DNA from: Sipunculus nudus
Taxonomy: Eukaryota > Annelida > Sipuncula > Golfingiida > Sipunculidae
Direction: 5' to 3'
DNA length: 64,000 nt
Assembly (NCBI GenBank): GCA_026874595.1
Contig: CM049322.1
Location: forward strand, 41,634,340-41,698,339
Under the pieces are notes generated by a model, which saw only the letters and a list, made by a program, of their open reading frames with translations, did no database searches and was not told where the DNA came from. Both the position numbers and the translations under genes were made by a program. This document shows, piece after piece, positions 1 to 11,084 of this stretch; within the stretch, counting starts at the first letter, position 1; every line of letters starts with the position of its first letter.

Positions 1-970
1 ATGCAAGATGTGCAAGGTGCACAACTACACTGGCAAGCAGTTGCAGAGTAAACTCCTAGCAGAGAACATTGTAGAAAATGTACACCAAGGTAGTTTGACT
101 TTGATCATATTTTCTTTTGTAAAGACCATGACAATTTGATTATGCTGATGAGTTTAATAATCTGTGAAACAAGTATCTAACATATTGAACATTAGCAGTG
201 ATGATGACCTAAATTCCCCTGCCTGTTTCTCATTCTCTCCTTTCATATATATTCTAATAAACTTTTTAGCTGGCTGCATGATGTTGCTGAGCCACGCTAA
301 CCTGACCATCTCTAACCTTACAGTGTCATTTGTCAAACCTGCTGATTATTGGCTATTTTTTAATTTTATGCAGTTTGGAACATGTTTACCCCCTATAAAA
401 CACTGCAGATATTCTGGTTATCAAATATTCATAATATTTACTATTTAGAGTTACAATAAATAAATCCAGGTCCATAGCCTTACTGTTAATTACTTCATAT
501 TTACACATAGACTTTCATTTATGCCTTTAAAATATATTGTCAGGTCTATTATCTGTAGAAATCGTTTTGGAAAAGGACATTTCATAATTAAATCATAAAA
601 TCATGTATTTTTTTTTTCATAACGTTTCATAAACGTTCAGGTATGCACATTCAAAAGAAGCCTCTTTATTCCAATGAAATATTCTAACTCTCTCATAGAT
701 TTTAGAAAGATGGGCACTTAACAGGAAACAGTATAAATGTTATCCTTATGCAGTGAATAAGTTTTAACAAGTGTTGTTTTGACCTTTCAGTGTGATGTAC
801 ATGCTAGGCATAATTTACTCTGTCAATATTTAGGAATCTATACGACAGATTTTATGTTAATAATATTGCACATAAAATGAACATAAATGATTATTAATCG
901 ATCATCTTTCAGTCATTGAGTATGATTTTGAAACTGATTTGTATTATTATATTTATATATATATATATAT
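1..970. repeat. Segmental duplication, copy A
   Basis: The first ~970 bases are a close copy of 4746-5714 in the same orientation. Base 1 aligns with 4746, so the copy probably starts upstream of the window. Both copies share a short exon-like stretch with a GT donor, followed by intron-like sequence, and both end at a short (TA)n run (about 950-970 here). Scattered substitutions and small indels separate them. Beyond the (TA)n run the two lose similarity. In this copy the donor reads GTAGTT instead of GTAAGT, so its exon may be dead. Confidence 0.85.
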
Positions 971-1233
971 CTCGATTTTCTGGTTCCGCCGTTTTCAGGT
1001 ATGGTCGGTATAGTCTTGTAACCATGGTCATTCCTGGTGCAACAGGCATTAAAATCATTTATCCGAGCAAAATCCTTGTTTTAACCTCGGATAAATGACG
1101 CTGTACTTTATATATACTTGGAACAGCTTCCTTTTTTTTATATATGTGTTATAACGATTTTCAGATCCTTCTTTCTTTTCATACCCATATTATTATAACA
1201 CTTTAGTTAAAACATGCTCTCTTGTTATTTTAG
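971..1233. other. Intergenic or intronic, nothing recognised
   Basis: This is AT-rich sequence between the duplicated block and the splice acceptor of the BESS exon. I see no coding signal or repeat I can name. Confidence 0.5.
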
Positions 1234-1811
1234 AACGTTCAGCAATTTAGCCCAAATAATGGAAACAAAATCGGAATCTTCTGCAGAAAATGAGTGAAAC
1301 AGAGGAGGCGGATACATTCAAGGATGGAGCTACCTCTAATGTGCAACCAGCGGGATCAGATGATGACAGTGTAAGTGAAGCAAATGCTTCAGCGTCTTCC
1401 GTCGGAGCAATGTCCCGGGGACTATCACCGACCCCAGGGACAAGCAAGAAACAGAGAAACCGGAGGAGAAAGCGGAAGGCAGTTGCAGGTGTAAATCCAG
1501 ACCCTATCGGACAGGCAATTTTAGAATACATCGCCGTGAAAAAACTGCAAAAGAAAGAAGTTCAAGAAACAAAGCCGTCCCAAGATGAAGATGAGCTTTT
1601 CCTAATGTCCCGACTGGCCACACTGCGCCGATTGTCTCCACAAAGAAAAGCTTTGGCGAAACTCAAAATTCACGAGATTCTTTTCAAGGCCGAACATGAA
1701 ACCGAGAAGCTGAACGAGGTGCCCTGCCCTCCGGCAATTAACTACAATCCTCAGTACAATATGTCCTGTCCAGACATGCAAGAACCCAATATAAGTTACT
1801 ACAGTTTGTAG
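1234..1811 (+). CDS. BESS-motif protein, last exon (Harbinger-associated MADF/BESS type), possibly frameshifted
   Basis: An open frame from ATG 1290 gives 173 residues. There is an acidic/Ser-rich N-terminus, a strongly basic NLS-like stretch (KKQRNRRRKRK, residues 53-63), and near residues 99-134 a BESS motif (DEDELFLMSRLATL, then RALAKLKIHEIL-like helices). BESS motifs mediate protein interaction and normally follow a DNA-binding MADF domain. MADF/BESS proteins are commonly the second gene of PIF/Harbinger transposons, or domesticated copies. An acceptor (TTTTAG) lies just before 1234, but the reading frame leading in from it (TFSNLAQIMETKSESSAEN) is one base out of register with the long frame. 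This implies a frameshift, or a start at 1290. No MADF exon is visible upstream, so this is a terminal exon or a relic. Confidence 0.6.
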
Positions 1812-2342
1812 ACTATATGCAGGATAATACAAACTTGACCATGACATGTCAAGAACTGCAGTTCATTGTTTACCGTGTTTCTTAATGTGTTATATAGTAC
1901 ATGATTAAAAATGTGTCCCGTAATGACCAAGCAACAGTGTTTTTATGTTTTTTTTTCCAACTTTATTTCTTTTCTTATATATAACGGGCCGTTATGTAAG
2001 TAAACCATAGCATGTTATACAATAGTATGGAGCACTTTAGCTGGAATTGATATAACTACATGATTGTTATATATATATATATATTTAAATATATAAACAG
2101 CATCATAACGGAACCTAGCTTGCACAGCATGTAGACAATCGCCCGAGGGAAGTCGACCTTGGGTATGGGTTGATTGATGGTTTCATTATGAATATCGATG
2201 TACATGTCAGACTAATCACTGGGGTCAATATTTTAGGTACTAGTGTGCAGCAGATTTCAAGGTAATATAGAAAGTACATCAGATAACAAATAAATAATTC
2301 GATTTTAATATTCAGTCATCGATTATTAACACAGTTAAAAAT
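1812..2342. other. Non-coding stretch
   Basis: This is AT-rich sequence downstream of the BESS exon. It contains an ATTAAA at about 1903, which could act as a polyadenylation signal, and a short (TA)n run near 2070. Nothing else is recognised. Confidence 0.4.
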
Positions 2343-2430
2343 TGCCGTAAAATAACGGCGCATAAGACTGTAAATTTACGCCGCTTTGCAATGTAGACGC
2401 TCTTGTGCGTTGAATAACGCGCAAATGCAA
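2343..2430. repeat. Cluster of CCGTAAAATAACGG-type palindromes, cluster 1
   Basis: Three short imperfect palindromes of the form GCCGTAAAATAACGGCGC, CTGTAAATTTACGCCG and GCGTTGAATAACGCGC occur within 90 bases. The same motif family recurs, much denser, at 7604-7885. The intervening 5.2 kb holds the putative Cys-rich gene. The function is unknown; subterminal repeats of a DNA transposon are one possibility. Confidence 0.6.
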
Positions 2431-2640
2431 CGTCAAATGATGAGCGTCTGTGAAAATGGTGTGACGCGTGTGTAAAGCAGACGGTACAGATGAAATAAAC
2501 CGCGCGTCATGTGATCAGCGGGGCTACTGATGACGTCAACATCCTGGATCTTTTGACTCCACGGCGGGAAGAGAAGCCATTTTTGTCCGTCCGCTGGCTG
2601 CTGAAAGTCACAGAAGTTACCCAGCATCTTTATTGGTAAA
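2431..2640. other. CpG-rich segment, possible promoter or first exon
   Basis: The segment is clearly richer in CpG than its surroundings (CGCGCG-type words, a TGACGTCA CRE-like site near 2530). It ends in a candidate splice donor (TTATTG|GTAAAA near 2634). It could be the promoter and untranslated first exon of a plus-strand gene, such as the Cys-rich gene downstream. There is no direct proof. Confidence 0.3.
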
Positions 2641-3329
2641 ATGTTCTTCTTTAATATGTAGCCATAAATCTGTATACTGTGTTAGTTGTTATTTTAATAC
2701 TGTGTAATAGTGTACGTTGGTAATGGTATAGTGGTACGAGGCTAGTCTCGTACATGTGTTCCCTCAGTGTTTGGGGGGGGGGGGCGATTGTCACTGGCAG
2801 AGGTAGAAGAGTGATTGAGTTGGAAATATATATTATGTAGGCTATATATGTGTATATATATTATATATATACACATTTTATAATGTGTGACATTTGTGTG
2901 ATGTTTATATTATATATTAATTAAGTGCAGGTTTTATGTTTCCATTAAATGTCAACTCTAAACCATGTTTAGATTATTAGATAACCTTATATTTCAGTTA
3001 ACTCAGAAATGGAAACAAAGTAAAGTTTTCTAATTATTAATATATTACATGTCCAACATATAAAAGTAATTGTTACTTGCTCAATATCAGTGTTGGGGAT
3101 GATTACATTGACCAATCCCCCCTTGTTAAAAAAGTGGGGGGGGGGGGGGGTATATAACCCCCATTCCCTGCATTGATGCCAATGTTTATCATTAATGATT
3201 AAGTCTTTTTTAGTTTCAGGGAATTGCCAATTAGGAAAAAGGAAGCAAACCCCCCCCCCCCGACCCACAAACACACACACCTGGCCATGTCTGGGTATAT
3301 ATCATGCATGAATGGTATAAATATACATG

Positions 3330-3331
<2 letters not shown>

Positions 3332-3369
<38 letters not shown>
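3332..3369. repeat. (TA)n microsatellite
   Basis: A perfect TA dinucleotide array of about 38 bp. Confidence 0.95.
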
Positions 3370-3374
<5 letters not shown>

Positions 3375-3877
3375 AAAGGTGAAATATTGGTAAAGGCACC
3401 ACTGAAAACAGTTTTGAATTATTTATTTACTGGATTTTAAATGAGGCCTTGAATAAGGTTTTCCCACTTACATGTCAACCAGAGAAATTAAGATATCAAA
3501 GTCCCTTTATTTTTTTTTAATATTTTTAACAGATACTTAAACAGAGAGTAAACACAGACCAAACAAATAATTAACAGCTTTGAGACAATTTCCTAAATTT
3601 CTTAACATGTTTTAGAAGAAAAAAAAACATACCATGCTGGCCAAAGTGCTAACATTTTAGCCAGTCTTTTTGAGAGAGAGAGAGAGAGGGAGAGAGCCTA
3701 AAATTAAGGCTGCTAAGGCACAGCCAAATACTGTTTATGTTTTCAGAAAATGGTCAAGCATTTCCATCAGTGTGGCAAATTCAAAGAAGATTTGGATACC
3801 ATCATGGCAACTTTCCTATTTCTTAAGATTAGGAATTATGTAAGTTTAAACATCACATAATAATATACTGCCTTTTT

Positions 3878-3916
3878 AGCTCAGCTGACTGTAAGTCATT
3901 TGAGCTACAGGGAAGA
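3878..3916. repeat. Interspersed hairpin repeat (TTTTTAGCTCAGCTGA type)
   Basis: The sequence starts TTTTTAGCTCAGCTGACT and is followed by AAGTCATTTGAGCT, an imperfect inverted repeat able to form a 13-14-bp stem. A second copy sits at 55768-55800 with nearly the same stem. I recognise the form from molluscan genomes, where such short stem-loop repeats are abundant; that assignment is from memory. Confidence 0.5.
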
Positions 3917-4735
3917 CACCACCTCTGTCACTGTCGTTCACTGATACCAGTACTAAAGTTGGTATTGAACTTTTGTTGGAAAACATAGCTGGAAATTTTC
4001 CAGAGACCCCCCCCCCCCCCAACTCTGTTGTACAGGGTTGCAATTTCCATTCATAATGTGGGTTGGATGGGGTTTTTGACACCCCCTCACTCACATATAG
4101 GCCTTTGTAATGGGGTATACCACATCTCATCCATCAGTATGCATCAGACTGAGCGCATTTATACTTGTACTAAGATTCAAAATTGGTAGAACTTGCTTTA
4201 TACATGTACTTGTCACACCTTAAAAAATAATAACTTTTCAAATAATAGTCAAGTTTATCATCAGGGAACCCGGAAAGATTACGCAGGTTTGCATTATACC
4301 TGTAGCCCTTGTTATATTATAATAGCTAGTATATGTAAATGGAATTACAAATGTTACATCATTTTGTAATATAAAGGCTGTACTGCATATATATTGCTTC
4401 CTATTTATAAATCCTCGTACACATGTGATGCTGTTTTTGCACCTTTCTGTTTATACACTGAGTAAAAACATTTGTTGACCCAATATTTACCATTTTTATA
4501 TGCAATATAGCACTTTTGTTTATTAATTTATATACCTGCACTTACTTTGTAAATATTATTAATATGCCTGGTGCTGAGATTCTCTTTCGTTGGTTACATG
4601 TTTATCAGTTCTGTTTTTATATACTCCTAGAATTTGTTCTACTTGTGCAGGTGTTCAGAGAGCCATACATGCATCAATGATTAGAGGAAAGATGACGTAA
4701 ATGTTCCACGCCTTACCAAACTTAGAGCTGTGAAC

Positions 4736-6319
4736 AAAGTACAAATGCAAGATGTGCAAGGTGCACAACTACACTGGCAAGCAGTTGCAGGGTAAATTCC
4801 TAGCAGAGAACATTGCAGAAAAGGTACACCAAGGTAAGTTTGAATTTTATTATATTTTCTTTTGTAAAGTCCATGGCAATTTGAATAAGCTGATGAGTTT
4901 AATAATCTGTGAAACAAGTATCTTACATATTGAACATTAGCAGTGATGCTGACCTAAATTCGCCTGCCTGTTTCTCATTCTCTCCATTCATTTTTATTCT
5001 AATAAACTTTTTGGCTTGCTGCTTGATGGAGCTGAGCCACACTAACCTGATCATCTCTAACCTTACAGTGTCATTTGTCAAACCTGCTGATTATTGGCTA
5101 TTTTTTTAAATTTTTTGCAGTTTGGAACATGTTTACTCCCTATAAAACATTGCAGATATTCTGGTTATCAAATATTCATAATATAATTATTTACAGTTAC
5201 AATAAATAAATCCAGGCCCATAGCCTTACTGTTAATTACTTCATATTTACACATACTTTCATTTGTACCTTTAAAAATACATTGTCAGGTCTATTGTCTG
5301 TAGAAATCATTCTGGAAAAGGACATTTCATAATTAAATCATCAAATCATGTATTTTTTTCCATAACCTTTCATATACGATCAGGTATGCACATTCAAAAG
5401 AAGTCTCTTTATTCCAATGAAATATTCTAACTCTCTTATAGATTTTAGAAAGATGGGCACTTAACAGGAAACAGTATTAATGTTATCCTTATGCAGTGAA
5501 TAAGTATTAACAAGTATAGTCTTGACCTTTCAGTGTGATGTACATGCTAGGCTTAATTTACTCTGTCAATATTTATTTATCTATACAACAGATTTTATGT
5601 TAATAATATGGCACATAAAATAAAAAAAATGATTATTAATCGATCAACTTTCATTCACTGAGTATGATATTAAAACTGATTCGTATCACATTTATATATA
5701 TATATATATATATGCATGCATTGTCTGTGTATTTGTTCTTGCAGAAGCAAAGCTCCTTTATACAGGATACTGCCTTCACTGTTTGGAGAATGCAAGGATA
5801 ATATGGGATTGCAGATGGAGGAGAGGTAATTCTTTCAAAACTATTATATTTGTGTTAATATATTCAGCAAGTATTAAAGATAGTTTTAACCTTTTTTTAA
5901 GTAAATACATATATAAAGAAAAATGTTGAAATTGTTAATTTTTTGTGGAGATAGAACAAAATCTTGGCCAGTTATTGTCTGTAATGTAAATGTAAAGATA
6001 TATTTGATATAATAATGTATAATTATTTTCACTTCTAAAGGTTCCAATTGACCATAAGAAAACTATTTTTGTAGTTATTGTTTAAATTTTGTGAAGAAAG
6101 AACAAAAGTTTATTTTCTGTAATGAAAATTGATAGAGAGTCAGACTTTGAAAAAAATCTAAAAAAAAATATAAAAATTAAAGGGATAATTGCACTGAACT
6201 ATATTCTTGAATATTTCTCTCATGTTTCTTACATTTACAATCTCTCTTTTCTGTTTATTATTTTGTATGCAGGGAATGAGATCTCCAACACCTGTGAATG
6301 TTCAAGATTGGGACTGTAA
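4736..6319 (+). CDS. Putative Cys-rich protein, C-terminal three exons, unrecognised
   Basis: Three segments join in frame through two phase-1 introns. The first is about 4736-4833 (TKYKCKMCKVHNYTGKQL...EKVHQ, donor GTAAGT). The second is about 5746-5825 (EAKLLYTGYCLHCLENAR...), between TTGCAG and GTAATT. The third is 6274-6319 (GNEISNTCECSRLGL, stop), after TATGCAG. The product would carry spaced cysteine pairs (CKMC, CLHC, CEC) suggestive of metal binding, but I do not recognise the family. The first exon is uncertain: a second frame over the same bases reads RKDDVNVPRLTKLRAVNK..., with an alternative donor at GCAGG|GTAAAT near 4790. The 5' part is missing or upstream. The first exon lies in the duplicated block shared with 1-970. 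Confidence 0.35.
4746..5714. repeat. Segmental duplication, copy B
   Basis: This is a same-orientation copy of 1-970 that ends in (TA)n at 5696-5714. It keeps an intact GTAAGT donor at about 4834, unlike copy A. After the TA run comes a candidate exon (about 5746-5825) that copy A lacks, so copy A is the truncated one or was interrupted. Confidence 0.85.
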
Positions 6320-7603
6320 CATCACTGTAACATATGGTGGATGGCCAGAAACTGTCAACCCATGCAAGTTATTTCTACTTCCACTGGAGGCTTGCTATGC
6401 GTCATTTTGGATATTTACCCTGAAGTATCCCAAGGGACTTAAAAGACCTTCAGGTTTCTTGATTTTGGGGTAATTGAATGCACCTCTAACTGCCCTCCCA
6501 CTGTCAATAGAGCTGGTTGGCAGATTTAATGTTTTAATGCTGCATTTTCCTCTATAATATATCAACAATATAGGAAATATCAGTTAACGACTATTTCACT
6601 TTTTATATTCTTGTGTTTAAGTACCTTAATTAAATCAGGTAATTATCTTATTATTTTTATGGAAAAACGTTTACATTTGCACCCTTGTTACAGTGTAGGC
6701 ATTCTCTTCAACTCCCTCCAGTTCGAATTTAATTGATGCAAAAATCATTTATTTACCAAGGACCTTTATTTTGGAATTCATTATCAGAAGCTTCACACAA
6801 AGTAGATGCCTTTACTGTAGAAAGATTTGGTGACATATAAGTTAAATCCATTTCAATTGTTTGACTTGTGTTCTGACCATCTTTTACTTTAAAGATACCA
6901 TAAATTTACAACACTATAAATTTATTGAAGCACTTTTATCTATTTTTCAAAGATACATTATAAATAGATTTGGGTCCCATTTTTTAAAAGATCAGCAACC
7001 TTAATGAGATAACACACAGCATTCATAATAGTAATCATAATAATATTGCACTAATTGCCAAATTTTATATGTTTAGTTTGAGACGATTTAACTGCCATGC
7101 AGTGTGGTCAAAATGTTTAAATATGTTTGCTTCCTAATGATGCCTTTTGGAAGATCAGTATAATCTGAATAACTATATACATTAAGTACACGTGTTATAC
7201 ATGTTGATGATCTGTTGAATATTTCATACAATAAAGAAGTGGTGTGATATTATGTGTGAGCTTGCATTTTTAATGCCATTTCCCAAATTAGCCAAGATGC
7301 ATTTCCCTCGAGATCTGTGGATATCCTGATTTGATTTTCGGGACACTTGACTGTCAAACAGAAAGTTACAACTCTATCATCATAAGGAGGTCGGACTTCG
7401 TTCGTAATATTTTTACTGGTAAACTCTAAAAAAACATGTTATGAGAAACTTGAAGTACACAGATATAAATAAAGGGTTCGTCCGGAGTGACAAGACAGAA
7501 ACGTTTCGAGAAAGATTATGGAAACCTGTAACAGTGTATAGCTCCAAGTGCAAAGCACTGTTATTTATTATAAAGTAACAATGTTTTGTTATTCTACATA
7601 TCA
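6320..7603. other. Non-coding, nothing recognised
   Basis: This is AT-rich sequence after the possible stop of the Cys-rich gene. An AATAAA lies near 7231 (ACAATAAAGAAG). I see no other gene or named repeat. Confidence 0.4.
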
Positions 7604-7885
7604 AAGCACCGTGAAATAACGGTGCAATGCCCTGATTCCAGTTGAAAACACTGTTTATTCACGTCTTTAGCAATGTAAAATAACGGCATATTGTCCCGTA
7701 AAATAACAGATGCCCGTTATTTCCCGTGGCTAAGCACCGTTTATTTACGTACCAAAGCGCTGTAAAATTACGGTGCAATGCGACGTTATTTAACGCACTG
7801 CGTTATTTCTTTGCACGTAAAATAACGGTGCATTGCACTGTCAACTTTGCTGCCAGTGCAAAGCACCGTTATTTAACGTGCAACT
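7604..7885. repeat. Cluster of CCGTAAAATAACGG-type palindromes, cluster 2
   Basis: About ten variants of GCACCGTTATTTAACGTGC, in both orientations, are packed into 280 bp. Several are near-perfect hairpins, such as GCACCGTGAAATAACGGTGC at 7604 and GCACGTAAAATAACGGTGC near 7814. CpG content is high against an AT-rich background. The motif matches cluster 1 at 2343-2430. Confidence 0.75.
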
Positions 7886-8347
7886 TTTAACAGTGAATTT
7901 AAAACCAATTCCTACCACTATAATATATATATATTGCAAACATGCATTACATATACATGTATATTCTCCGCATGAATATGCCTATGTAGTAATAATAATG
8001 GAAAAAACATTAAAGATATTTAGTTGCATGAATAGAAACTATATTGTAAAATATTGTTTATAGAAATTACTATTTGATCCACTTAAATAAGTAGCATTTG
8101 ATGATGGGCCACCATATAACAGGTGTGATATTTTAATATGTCATAACCTATTTCAAATAATAATAACAACGCTGAGCTATATTTGGACTGCTATTTTGAC
8201 AACATATTACCATACGACACCCCATGCACGCCCGAAAATAAATCCGCAGCCAAATAATATTATGGTATATTCTGCAGTAATCTAGGCCTATATATATTGT
8301 ATATTTCCAAGGTTGTCATGGTTGTCATTGTTTATTATTACACTCAC
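7886..8347. other. Non-coding / candidate intron of the HARBI1-like fragment
   Basis: If the HARBI1-like exon was spliced, this would be the start of its intron. No second transposase exon is recognisable here on the minus strand. Confidence 0.35.
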
Positions 8348-8667
8348 CTGAGGCATATGGCTAATCTCTCTCGGGGTGGTATAGCCTGCCTGAAGTTTGT
8401 GTTTCTTTTGGCAAGGTGAGGACCAACAACATCCAGAATATGTGCAAACTGCATGCTCGACAATCTAAAATATTGTTGAAACCTCTCCCCATCAAGCTCC
8501 AGCTCTTTCACTAAACGATGGTATTCGCCATATTTCTTTCTTTTATCAAGAATGTCATGGACCCACCATCTTCTTTTCCTTTTCTGCATAGATTTTAATC
8601 GGAGTAGATACGGTAGAAGTATGTCTTCCTCATCACTTGATTCAGGCTCCAGACTGTTGTTCATCAT
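8348..8667 (-). pseudogene. PIF/Harbinger (HARBI1-like) transposase, N-terminal exon fragment
   Basis: On the minus strand this encodes an acidic start (MNNSLEPESSDEED) and then the typical N-terminal HARBI1 region: RRWWVHDILDKRKKYGEYH, ELELDGERFQQYFRLSS, FAHILDVVGPHLAKR and IPPRERLAICLR. This matches the helical segment that precedes the DDE nuclease in HARBI1 family transposases (cut-and-paste DNA transposition, TTA/TAA target). The exon ends CTCAG|GTGAGT. No DDE-encoding exon is found downstream in this strand, so only the 5' part remains. The 5' flank is the GC-rich tandem at 8740-8865, which resembles an element terminus. Confidence 0.8.
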
Positions 8668-8739
8668 TCCTATCTTATGTATGTAGGACAAATATTCTTT
8701 GGAATATATGACCTTCACCGAGGTCTTCCACTCGAACTG

Positions 8740-8865
8740 GAATTGCCGCTTGCCGCCCGCGTGCCGCCCGCGCGAGTGTGTTTTAAATCTGCCGCGTACC
8801 TGCCGCGTGACCGCTTGCCGCCCGCGTGCCGCCCGAGCCAGTGTGTTTTGGCCTTTAGGCAAAAA
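8740..8865. repeat. GC-rich direct repeat, probable Harbinger 5' terminus
   Basis: Two copies of a unit beginning GCTTGCCGCCCGCGTGCCGC and running into AGTGTGTTTT lie about 70 bp apart, in an otherwise AT-rich region. Read on the minus strand, the outer edge is GGCCAAAACACACTGG, followed outward by TTA. This looks like a Harbinger TIR next to its TTA target. The partner TIR was not found in the window. Confidence 0.5.
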
Positions 8866-9087
8866 CTTTTGGGGAGTCCAATCTGAGTTTTTAGAGCGTC
8901 CCAAGGGGAACGATATTTGTCCAGTTTGCAAGGGTTTTGTAAAAATTGTTTTTTTTTTAAATTATGTAACTATCATATCATAATATGATTGGAACTCGTG
9001 CCATTTTATGAATATATGCTTATAGCGACATGTAAGCCTATATGTAAACTTACATATGATATGTACACATACACACACACACACCCT

Positions 9088-9093
<6 letters not shown>

Positions 9094-9144
<51 letters not shown>
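9094..9144. repeat. (CA)n-(TA)n microsatellite
   Basis: A short CA run leads into about 50 bp of TA dinucleotides. Confidence 0.95.
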
Positions 9145-9146
<2 letters not shown>

Positions 9147-9987
9147 ATATTGATTCAGCGATATTACTCATCAAGCGTTTGCTGGCCCCGCCAGAATGCT
9201 TTTTACTACAATAGTTCAGCGGGCCACCTTGCTGTTAAGATAATTATTCCAGTCAGATAATAAAACACTTTATATGTAAATTAAATAATTTCTCCAATTT
9301 AAACATTAGGATATTAGTATGTAATGCATGTACGGCACTGTCAAGTATGTGCACTCCATATCGGTATAAAACCTATATTGTTGAGACTTTTTTTTTGTTT
9401 TGAGTGACCTCTTGACAAAAGATATGTATATACATATAAATGTAATACAGTTTTATTTTCTTAAAGTAACATGTCCTTTGGTAATATTGTGTTTTAACTC
9501 TGTTTTCTTACTCCGATGCATGAGTGGAAATAAACTGTCAGCCGGCGCGATCAGTGGCGCAAAACAGAAACATAGTGCACGCTCCAACTCCTGTCACGCG
9601 GCCTTGTTATTGTGGACATGTGCCACATACATTTATAAAACAAGTGAGTTAAAAGCATTGAGTCCATGTGCCGTGACTCTTTGATGGATAATGTTGCATT
9701 CCAAAATGTTTTTATAGTTGATGTACTTTACGCATGTTACTGTAAATGTGTATGTCGTGTTAAAATTTATGGTATAATGGCGGATATTTATCAATATCGC
9801 GAATATTACATTTATATGTGCTGTCTAACTGAATAAAAATAATTTTATACATTTATAGTTTTTCATTGTTATTTTATATGCTTTTGATGATGATATTATA
9901 TCTCAAATGTATTATAACAAAGGCGTCATGCACATATACAAACGCTCTATCAGCTTACCTATCTATCTTTATATACATATATATATA

Positions 9988-10018
<31 letters not shown>

Positions 10019-10244
10019 TTATAATTATATTTATATATATATCCAAGATTAGATCCAAGTTTTATTCAAATCTGTATTATGTTTTCATAATGGTTTTTTG
10101 TTGTATTTTGCATTTTTGTACTACTGTTGTAACAACTAATGGGATGGATGTTTGTCTCAGTGTACGTGTGTTCCACGGCTAAATATTTGTTATTTTAATC
10201 CCGGTATCACATAACACTCTTTTTTCCATTATGACTCACAATTT
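9145..10244. other. Non-coding, nothing recognised
   Basis: A CpG-containing open stretch at 9520-9640 ends near a GTGAGT, but encodes nothing I recognise. A (TACA)n run lies at about 9985-10015. Confidence 0.4.
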
Positions 10245-10497
10245 CCTGCTGGTATATATGTTGAAGCCTGTCTGCGGATCTGGCCCATCTGCCGATGGGC
10301 TTGGCCCATATGAGGATCCGTTATTGGGCTGCCCAGATGGGCAGCCCAATAACGGATTTGATACCATGCACTTTCTGGCCCGTCTGCAGATGGGCTTGGC
10401 CCAATAACCGATTTTAGTTTTTGTTAGTTTTACGTTATTTTTTTATTATCTTGATGACTTTTGTACTAAGACAAACATTTATGAGAACTTAAATGGA
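10245..10497. repeat. Palindrome-bearing interspersed repeat, copy 1
   Basis: The repeat contains several TGGGC/GCCCA words and a perfect 42-bp hairpin at 10316-10357 (20-bp arms starting ATCCGTTATTGGGCTGCCCA, 2-base loop). The reverse complement of the whole ~250 bp recurs at 17380-17632 with good identity, including its A/T-rich tail. It is non-coding and probably a non-autonomous (MITE-like) element. Confidence 0.75.
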
Positions 10498-10756
10498 TTT
10501 GCCTGCTCTTGGGGTGTCCAACACACTTGTTATTCCCTCTTAAGCCAAGCTCGGAGAACAGATCAGCAAGTATTTACGGGTAGTCCCTGTTTTACGTCGC
10601 CAAGAACATTCGCGAGAGGGAGGTGGACCATGCAGGATATCGAAAGACCTTTGCCCACGTTAGTGCTTCATTTATCATGTAAGGTGTATCCGATATTAAG
10701 TTGGTGAATTGGTCATACCTAAATGCGTTTACCCTTAAGTGTTATTATAGTGTTAG
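10498..10756. other. Short non-coding stretch
   Basis: This is unique-looking sequence between the palindromic repeat and the LINE insertion. Nothing is recognised. Confidence 0.4.
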
Positions 10757-10769
10757 TGACAACAAAGTT
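10757..10769. repeat. LINE target-site duplication, 3' side of element
   Basis: TGACAACAAAGTT, identical to 16046-16058. It directly abuts the poly-T (minus-strand poly-A tail). Confidence 0.85.
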
Positions 10770-11084
10770 TTTTTTTTTTTTTTTTTTAATTTTTACTAAA
10801 CAAAAATACATACATACAATACATACACATAGCATACAATACATTGACAACAGAACATTGTTTTACTCTAAACTGTACAACAGGTTACTTTGTATCTCTC
10901 ATATAGCTCATATAGATAATTCTGCTGTTTTCTGTCACTACAGCTAGACAAGCCCTGTCCAACTAATCTTTTATACAGATTAAGAAAGTGTTCAGTGTTC
11001 TGAAAATCAGTTCATTTGTGGTTGTCCACCATTAGCAGTGTATCAAACTTAACTATGTAACTAATTAGTATTTTGGTTTTTGTT

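Larger units (their letters stand above)
2641..4650. other. Non-coding, microsatellites and homopolymers
   Basis: No coding signal is seen. The stretch contains poly-G at about 2777, poly-G at 3136-3150, poly-C at about 3250-3261, a (TA)n array at 3332-3369, a (GA)n run near 3675 and poly-C at about 4007-4020. At 3878-3916 there is a copy of the AGCTCAGCTGA hairpin repeat. Confidence 0.5.
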
